From CAYUHZ01 sp964444625 (lineage in GTDB: Bacteria; Patescibacteriota; Patescibacteriia; Patescibacteriales; GWC2-42-12): a DNA stretch of 11,213 bases. The first letter of the stretch is position 1; every line of letters begins with the position of its first letter. A model generated the notes under the pieces. That model was not told the DNA's origin and did not search any database. It saw only the letters and a program-made list of their open reading frames with translations. The stretch is taken from positions 1 through 11,213 of the forward strand of contig CAYUHZ010000029.1 of the NCBI GenBank assembly GCA_964444625.1, read 5' to 3'. Shown piece after piece: positions 5,404 through 11,213 of this stretch. Both the position numbers and the translations under genes were made by a program.

Positions 5404-8400
5404 ATGCTAGCTAAATTAAAACCGATAGAGCGTATTCGGTTGCAATGTTTGAGGCAGAATCGCTCAAAAACGCTTCTGGCAAAATACTATCAAGCCAGAG
5501 GTTTTTTAGTTTTTGACATTCTGCCTCCGATAAGAAAAAATCGGCTAACTCAGGAAGTTCTAGGTTTAAAAACTTATAATTCAAAATTTGCAAAAATTAT
5601 TGGCATTAGCTGGCGTTTTGTTATGGCCAGTTTTTTATTTTTTTCTTTTATTAGCGGTTTATCCCCATTTTTTGTCTGGCAAAAGATAACATTAGCCGAT
5701 AAAGAGATCCGAAGAGTTGGTATTTATAGCAATGATTGCATGACGGATCAAACTTCCGACAACTATCATCAAGGCTGGTATAATAAGGAAATGGCCAAAG
5801 GCAAACCAGATGTTGGTTCCGATGATAAAATTTTAGTTTTTTCCCCTGACAACTCCGCTTTTTATCGTGGCGGCAATTACAGTTTGATCTGCCGAGATTT
5901 TAGCGCAACTGAAGAAATAAGCGAACCCATAAATTTAAATAAAAATAGAATAACTGAAGAGGCGGGTGATTTAGTCGAACAAAAAAACGATCAGAATTTA
6001 CCCAACGAAAATAACTCCTCTTCTTCGCCTGATGCAGAACCAAACAGTGGGCAGGCTGTCGATCGGATTGAGCCGATGATTGAAATCATCGAGGCAGATG
6101 AAGTTTCCGAGAAAGCTCAAGTAATTTCACCAGACGAAGAGCAAGCTGAGATCACGGCTGACGACAGCCTGTCTTGGCTAGGCAAAATAAAATATTTAAA
6201 CAAGAATTTTGCCATTTCCGTAGCCAAATTAGTGCAAGCAAAGGAAGCAAGCATCGTTTTGGCAGAGAGCGAAAAAACAGCCAGCCAGCCGGTAGGAAAT
6301 TTCGGTATTTTCCGTTCAGCTAAGATAAAGCTTTCTTTGGCAATTGCCGGAACAACAGAGGAAACAAAGCCTCCGGTCGATGAAGAGAATAAAAAAAATA
6401 ACGATTTATCAACCCCAAAAACGGAAATTGAAGACGCTCCAATTGAAACAGAACAGATTGTTATATCGCCAAACGATATTGAACCAATCAGTCAGGTGGA
6501 AATCATCGAGCTAGACAGCCAAGCGGAAGAAGCGACAAATCAAAAAAATAATCAGGTTGAATTGAAGGTAGAAATCATAGAAGAAGCTGACCTTGAGGCA
6601 GGACTAGATGTTCAATCGGAAGAAGCATCCGCTGAGTTATTTTCGGCAGAGACTGAAGGTAATTCAACGGAAATCGAGAATGGCGGCCAAATAGACGAGG
6701 CAGGAACCCCGGTCAGTTTGTTGAAAGATTTAACAAGTTGGTTTGCGGCGCAGCAAGCTCAGGCCACCAAGCAAGCAGGCGAGGCGAGGCAAGCGAAATT
6801 GGTTATCTGGTATGCTCTTGATAATCAAACCGAGAATGAAGAAAATTTGATTGCCAACTTAACTCTGGAACAGCAGGAAGAATATATAGCCCAACGAGAG
6901 ATAGCAAGCAAAGCGATTAATAATAAATCAGTAAGTCAGTCTGACGACGGAGAATTGTGGCAAGAATTGGCGGTTATTTACGATGAAAATATTTCTAACG
7001 CCATCAACGGCGGTTATCTTTCTTTTGATGCTCCTTTTATAACTTCTTGGAGCGATATTGGTAGTTTGAAAATAAAAATAACCGGTTTAGTAGATGGTCA
7101 AGCGGACTTTGTCACTTATTTGGACAGTGTTTGGGTGGAGGCTGAGCATGAGACGATCGAAACAGAGAAATCCAATAAGAAACAAGAACGTTGGAACAAA
7201 ATGTTGAAACTATTATCGTACAAGACCAGTTTTAGATTTGACGAGCGCTTAGAAATGAGTTTTCGTTACGATAAAAACGGTCGAGGCTGGCAAGAATTTT
7301 TTGGCATCAATTCGAACGTATTCAGCTATTGGAACAATGTTGATTTAAGAGCGGTGTTGCGCGACTCTCGCGGGCAGGAACCGGATTTGCCTTTGACGAT
7401 TTTTTTTGAAGACGACGGAGGATTTACGGTTATTTCCGACCGATTGCCAAGGGCATTTCAACCCGGAAAATACCAACTGGTTTTTATCATTAACGACGAA
7501 TCCGGAGGCGAAGCTGAAACGATTGAAGTTTATCAAAATTTTACCTGGGGAGTAATAGCCATTAACACTAATAAAGCCAGTTATGAAATTGGAGAAGTTG
7601 CATATTTGCAAATAGCGGTATTGGACGATTTGGGGGGCACGATTTGTGATGCCGATCTAGATTTAGAAATAACAGCGCCAGACGGCAGTGTAAATAATTT
7701 GACTTCTGCCAATGGGTTGATTGTCAGCAATCCGGCTTGCAGCCCAAACAATATTATCGCTGAACCCGATTATTATAGTTATTATGAACTTTCGGCGGAA
7801 GGCATTTATCAAATTAGGCTGGTTGCGCAAATCGCCGACGGACAGAGGATGATTCGAGATCAGTTTGAAGTGACAACGAAAAAAGTTTTTACTGTCGAAC
7901 GAACCGGCCCGACCAGAATTTATCCCAAGGCGGATTATTGGATGACCATGAAAATCAAGGCCAACCGAGATTACACCGGGGATATTATAGAAACCGCGCC
8001 GATGGGATTTAAAATAGTGGCTCAAAAAATTACCAATTACCAATTTTCAGCCAGTCTGCCGGATGGACGGGTTTCCAAAGAAATTCAAGATTCCAAGTTT
8101 CAAATCAAAAATTCAGAAGACGGCCAGCAATTAATCTGGCAGAATTTGGAATTAAAACAGGGCGAAGAAGTGGAAATCAGCTATCAGTTCGACGCTCCTG
8201 ACTTGTCTCCGGCTTTCTATTTGCTGGGCGCTTTGACTCTGGGTGATTTCACTGAAGGGCGCCAATGGCAAATTGCCTCAGACGCTGTTAAAGCCAGAGC
8301 CAAGTCGGTTACATTTTTAGCCGGCAGGTACTCTGCCAACGGGACAACCGGCCAAAACTCCGACACCAACCAAACCTTTTCCGCTTTTGATTTTCAACTG

Positions 8401-11213
8401 GCTGAAAATAATGTATCAATCAAGGACGCTTATATAATTTTTGAGGCGCAATACCGAGCATATGCCAACGATGTCAATTATACTTACGACCTATCTTTTG
8501 ATGCTTGTTCTGGCAGCAGCTGCGTTCCAGTCGCCTTTACCGGCACTAGCAGCGTAGCGGCGGGCGACACGACTATTTTGGCCTATGACGAGAGCGAGAG
8601 CGATTTGGTTAGGCTCTTGCTCAATGTTACCAACGAAGCCCAGCTGTCTTCCTATGCCGGAGGCGGGGCAATAATGCGAGCGCAAATCGGCTATCGTTTT
8701 AATGACGGTAGTCCCGGCAACTCAATCGCCAACGCCGTAGCCAAACTGGTGGTCAATTATACCTATGATGCCAACAATTCTCCCAGTATCACCAACACGG
8801 TTATTTATCCGTTGGAGTCGGTTGATTCCGGCAGGGGAACCAAGGCGACCAGCACGGCGAATAACTGTGCTTTGGATAGCAACTGCCCGTTGTTTAATTA
8901 CAATATGGACATTAATGAATATAGTGTAGCTAGCGGTTCGGCGAGGCTGTCTCAATGGTTTGAAGTTTATGAGCAAAACTATAACAACCTGGCCAATGAT
9001 ATTGGCGCCACAGTCAATATTCAGGGAACGAACGTCAGCAGCGCCAGATATTTGCACGAATCAGCTTTGAGCGATCAGTCAAATATCTTGTCAATGTATT
9101 TTTCCGGAGTTTCCGGTTATGCTGAAAAAACCAATCAAGTATTGGAATATCAAGCGACTTCCACAGCCGGCACGCCAACGCACTACTTGATTGGAGGCGA
9201 AGTAATGGAAACTTACACCGCTTCAAGTTCGGCCGCAACCAGCACCAGGACCGTTGCCTTTCCTTTGGGCGTGCTGGACAATGGTTTGTCGGCTATTAAT
9301 GCCACCAGTAGCGCGTCGGTAACGGTTTATTTCCCGGAAAATGCTACGACAACCGGCAGAGTATTAGTTAAAAAGGCCTGGCTGAGAATCAATACCAGCC
9401 AACGCAACAATTCCTTGGGGGCGGTAAGGATCAACACCAAGGTGGCGGGCAATGCCACCTCCACTACCAGTCAATATGATTATTACGGAGCAGCCACGGT
9501 GATTAACCCCGCCTTTACCATTATTCATGTCATTCCATCGTCCGATTATAACGAATTGTCCTTGGCCAATGCCACAACCGGCAAAACGGTCACTTTAAAT
9601 GCGGCTGATACTATCGCCACGGCCGGCGGTTTGTCAGCCGAGCTGATGATAACTTACGCCTATAACAATGAAAGCCATGGCTATCTATCCAGCCTCAATC
9701 TTTTTGCCGGACAGTCCAAAGTTGCTCCTGCCAAGAGCACAACCACTCCGGCGGCCAGACTGGTTATGCCAGAATCATCCGGCAAGACAATCAGAGCGGC
9801 CGGCTTGCGCGCCAGTTATTTGGTCAGTTCCAGCGACACCACAATGATTACCGCCAACATGCTTTTTGACGCCAATATTTCAACCGGCGTTCCCAGTTGC
9901 GCCAACGCCTATGTTGGCGGCGCCGATGGCGTTAACGCCTATAATGAGATGATTAAAAATGTTATCTCCGGCATCAATACCACCACTGATAACCAGCAAT
10001 TAAACGCTTGCTATACTACCGACGGCAATAATGACGCCAACGTCGGAGCAAAGATGAACGGAATATTAAACTATACCTACCAATGGGTAAATAGCGCGCC
10101 GACCAGCACTATTTTTTTCACCTCAACCAGGCATGACGGATCTGGGGTGGTGGACATATCCTTCAAAACAAATGATCAAGACGGAGACGATCTTCGAGCC
10201 AGGCTGGAATATGAAGCCGGGACAAGCTGCGCTTTTTTTTCCGCCACCAAGCTAATCTTTGATACAACCGACGACAATACCACAGCAACCAATGGCGATC
10301 CAAAAATTGATAACCTCGCCAATTATCAAGTCGGCACCACCAGCGGTTGGATTATCGGCGCTTCGGAAAATACGGTAAATGTTGATTGGACCAGCCAAGC
10401 GAATTTATCTGGCCAGGACGGTTATTATTGTTTGCGCCTGATTGCCAATGATCAAGTAATCAACCAAACTGAAGCGGCAACCACTACGGTGCTAATAGAC
10501 AATAAAGCGCCAACAACACCTGGCCCTTTGTCAAAGAATACCGCTTATTACAATCGGATAGTATTAAATCTCGGCGCCACCACCACTGAAGCAAGATTTG
10601 CTGAGTATAAGATTTTTTACAAAATATACAATGGCGCGCCGGTTAGCGAAGCCGATATGCTGATAAGCTCTTCCACTCATCCTGTCTTGGGACAGCAACT
10701 ATTTAACGGTATAAATTCAACCACTACAATCAGCGGTTTAGAAGAGGGAGAAACTTATCAATTCAATATTTGGGCCTATGACAGCTTCGGCAACAAAGCC
10801 AGCGGAACGCCGGTAAATATCGCTACCAATAATCGTCCGGTTGGCGCTTTTAATTTGCCGATAAATCAAAAGGCCAATGGTAGCGGTACGGTTGATATTT
10901 CCATTGAAGTTGACGATCCGGATGGCAGCAATACGGTAAGGGCAAGACTGGAATATGCCGGAGCAGATTGTGATTTTGTTGCCAGCGCCAATCAAGCCGG
11001 CCTGGATGAAACACCGCCTTCCATCAGTTCTGATTTTGGAACAGTAAGGATAGACAATAACCAAGCTTACCAAGTCGGTACCAGCAGTTATTACATCCAT
11101 ACTTCGTCCGGTTCAAATACGGTAGACTTTGATTGGCTTTCTAAAAATAATTTGCCAAACACACAGGGTAATTATTGTTTGCGTTTGACGGTTAATGATT
11201 TGTTGGATGATCA
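5404..11213 (+). CDS. Giant single-pass surface protein with Ig/FN3-like modules (3' end outside window)
   Basis: An open frame of 1,936 codons with no stop to the window edge. The start is ATG 5404, the first after the in-frame TAA at 5383; there is no Shine-Dalgarno. Order of parts: a basic cytoplasmic segment (1-71); a membrane helix (about 72-92) with K61, K64 and R71 before it; a small domain with C112 and C163; an acidic, low-complexity linker (about 165-455) with three (I/V)EIIE motifs; a beta-rich domain (about 466-690, YLDSVWVEAE at 572-581); an MG2-like domain (about 715-800, with INTNKASYEIGE); a domain ending in GDFTEGRQWQIASD (947-960); four divergent modules from about 1006; and a 247-residue tandem repeat with an FN3-like domain (1702-1808). 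Fourteen external cysteines fall into seven pairs. It is probably an adhesin or stalk-like cell-surface protein; ligand and anchoring are unknown. The tail beyond the window may carry further repeats or a wall anchor. Confidence 0.85.
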   Translation, partial: MLAKLKPIERIRLQCLRQNRSKTLLAKYYQARGFLVFDILPPIRKNRLTQEVLGLKTYNSKFAKIIGISWRFVMASFLFFSFISGLSPFFVWQKITLADKEIRRVGIYSNDCMTDQTSDNYHQGWYNKEMAKGKPDVGSDDKILVFSPDNSAFYRGGNYSLICRDFSATEEISEPINLNKNRITEEAGDLVEQKNDQNLPNENNSSSSPDAEPNSGQAVDRIEPMIEIIEADEVSEKAQVISPDEEQAEITADDSLSWLGKIKYLNKNFAISVAKLVQAKEASIVLAESEKTASQPVGNFGIFRSAKIKLSLAIAGTTEETKPPVDEENKKNNDLSTPKTEIEDAPIETEQIVISPNDIEPISQVEIIELDSQAEEATNQKNNQVELKVEIIEEADLEAGLDVQSEEASAELFSAETEGNSTEIENGGQIDEAGTPVSLLKDLTSWFAAQQAQATKQAGEARQAKLVIWYALDNQTENEENLIANLTLEQQEEYIAQREIASKAINNKSVSQSDDGELWQELAVIYDENISNAINGGYLSFDAPFITSWSDIGSLKIKITGLVDGQADFVTYLDSVWVEAEHETIETEKSNKKQERWNKMLKLLSYKTSFRFDERLEMSFRYDKNGRGWQEFFGINSNVFSYWNNVDLRAVLRDSRGQEPDLPLTIFFEDDGGFTVISDRLPRAFQPGKYQLVFIINDESGGEAETIEVYQNFTWGVIAINTNKASYEIGEVAYLQIAVLDDLGGTICDADLDLEITAPDGSVNNLTSANGLIVSNPACSPNNIIAEPDYYSYYELSAEGIYQIRLVAQIADGQRMIRDQFEVTTKKVFTVERTGPTRIYPKADYWMTMKIKANRDYTGDIIETAPMGFKIVAQKITNYQFSASLPDGRVSKEIQDSKFQIKNSEDGQQLIWQNLELKQGEEVEISYQFDAPDLSPAFYLLGALTLGDFTEGRQWQIASDAVKARAKSVTFLAGRYSANGTTGQNSDTNQTFSAFDFQLAENNVSIKDAYIIFEAQYRAYANDVNYTYDLSFDACSGSSCVPVAFTGTSSVAAGDTTILAYDESESDLVRLLLNVTNEAQLSSYAGGGAIMRAQIGYRFNDGSPGNSIANAVAKLVVNYTYDANNSPSITNTVIYPLESVDSGRGTKATSTANNCALDSNCPLFNYNMDINEYSVASGSARLSQWFEVYEQNYNNLANDIGATVNIQGTNVSSARYLHESALSDQSNILSMYFSGVSGYAEKTNQVLEYQATSTAGTPTHYLIGGEVMETYTASSSAATSTRTVAFPLGVLDNGLSAINATSSASVTVYFPENATTTGRVLVKKAWLRINTSQRNNSLGAVRINTKVAGNATSTTSQYDYYGAATVINPAFTIIHVIPSSDYNELSLANATTGKTVTLNAADTIATAGGLSAELMITYAYNNESHGYLSSLNLFAGQSKVAPAKSTTTPAARLVMPESSGKTIRAAGLRASYLVSSSDTTMITANMLFDANISTGVPSCANAYVGGADGVNAYNEMIKNVISGINTTTDNQQLNACYTTDGNNDANVGAKMNGILNYTYQWVNSAPTSTIFFTSTRHDGSGVVDISFKTNDQDGDDLRARLEYEAGTSCAFFSATKLIFDTTDDNTTATNGDPKIDNLANYQVGTTSGWIIGASENTVNVDWTSQANLSGQDGYYCLRLIANDQVINQTEAATTTVLIDNKAPTTPGPLSKNTAYYNRIVLNLGATTTEARFAEYKIFYKIYNGAPVSEADMLISSSTHPVLGQQLFNGINSTTTISGLEEGETYQFNIWAYDSFGNKASGTPVNIATNNRPVGAFNLPINQKANGSGTVDISIEVDDPDGSNTVRARLEYAGADCDFVASANQAGLDETPPSISSDFGTVRIDNNQAYQVGTSSYYIHTSSGSNTVDFDWLSKNNLPNTQGNYCLRLTVNDLLDD
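6079..6582 (+). repeat. Three (I/V)EIIE motifs in the acidic linker
   Basis: The pentapeptide occurs as IEIIE at residues 226-230 (followed by ADE), VEIIE at 365-369 (followed by LDS) and VEIIE at 389-393 (followed by EAD), each in a Glu/Asp-rich context. The first two are preceded by IEP. Their codons are similar but not identical (gaaatcatcgag twice, gaaatcatagaa once), so the peptide rather than the DNA seems conserved. They may be short binding motifs or remnants of a repeated linker. Confidence 0.5.
8419..10080 (+). repeat. Four divergent modules of about 140-175 residues in the surface protein
   Basis: Module openings with a shared small/hydrophobic strand pattern occur at residue 1006 (IKDAYIIFEA), 1180 (ARLSQWFEVY), 1320 (VLVKKAWLRI) and 1462 (TIRAAGLRAS), spaced 174, 140 and 142 residues. 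A second shared element precedes some boundaries: a glycine pair followed by an alternating strand, as in GGGAIMRAQIGYRF and GGLSAELMITYAY. The modules are rich in Ser, Thr, Ala and Asn, and no DNA identity is visible. I do not recognise the family; beta-sandwich is inferred from the alternating hydrophobic pattern. Confidence 0.4.
10138..11213 (+). repeat. Tandem 247-residue domain repeat near the window end
   Basis: Unit 1 runs from residue 1579 to 1825 (10138-10878); unit 2 begins at 1826 (10879) and is cut by the window edge. Matching landmarks are SGVVDIS/SGTVDIS, the acidic turn DQDGDD/DDPDGS, RARLEY/RARLEY, YQVGT/YQVGT, VDWTSQANL/FDWLSKNNL and YYCLRL/NYCLRL. Each unit has one Cys pair (1609/1676 and 1856/1925) with almost equal spacing, probably a disulfide. 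The FN3-like part of unit 1 (1702-1808) carries ISGLEEGETYQF and WAYDSFGN. The acidic turns could bind calcium. Divergence at DNA level is high, so the duplication is old. Confidence 0.75.

Noticed and set aside
5404..5680. N-terminal signal peptide in the giant protein
   Set aside because: The hydrophobic segment begins only at about residue 72, after a long basic stretch. No shorter start gives a typical signal peptide with a clear cleavage site, so a single-pass anchor is the simpler reading.
7345..9238. Several open minus-strand frames of 60-126 codons opposite the giant gene
   Set aside because: They lie wholly inside the plus-strand frame, which is continuous and has clear domain signatures. 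Their proteins show no recognisable family and look like complement shadows.
1..11213. CRISPR array, insertion sequence or phage gene
   Set aside because: No regularly spaced direct repeats, no transposase or integrase frame, and no phage structural motif is visible on either strand.

Overview
The window looks like a piece of a Candidatus Patescibacteria (CPR, Parcubacteria-like) genome. This is inferred from family resemblance, not from a marker gene. The clues are an AT-rich background, a DHH-family protein and a large surface protein of kinds I associate with that group, a short membrane-tethered helix-turn-helix protein, and no clear Shine-Dalgarno sequence at any of the four starts. TGA behaves as a stop: it ends valS, and no in-frame TGA occurs in about 3,360 codons.

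Layout. 1-212 is non-coding with two small hairpins. A tRNA-Val(GAC) gene at 213-289 carries its own CCA and is followed by a terminator hairpin that can serve both strands. On the minus strand, 335-1534 encodes a DHH/DHHA1 phosphoesterase-like protein whose catalytic motifs are mostly degraded. The spacer 1535-1712 is a divergent control region with a near-consensus minus promoter, a perfect 18-bp palindrome and a plus promoter. 1713-4391 is a complete valyl-tRNA synthetase gene (valS) followed by a good intrinsic terminator. So the Val tRNA and its charging enzyme lie within 4.4 kb of each other.

4392-4958 is a long, very AT-rich spacer. It holds a 110-bp segment bounded by inverted repeats, then an extended -10 promoter, then a leader with two copies of a TCTCG-N5-CGAGA palindrome. 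From this promoter I infer a two-gene operon. The first gene (4959-5378) encodes a 139-residue protein with an N-terminal MerR/excisionase-like DNA-binding domain and one membrane helix. The second (5404 to beyond the window end) encodes a giant protein of more than 1,936 residues. It has a basic cytoplasmic N-terminus, one membrane helix, an acidic linker, and a long series of beta-sandwich-like modules including an MG2-like domain, four divergent repeats and a 247-residue tandem repeat containing an FN3-like domain. Its predicted external part has 14 cysteines that fall naturally into seven successive pairs.

The best candidate for something undescribed is this last operon: a membrane-tethered one-component regulator, co-transcribed with a giant surface protein, behind a leader with paired palindromes that could be an operator or an RNA switch. 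The degenerate DHH protein and an altered editing pocket in the ValRS are secondary points of interest.
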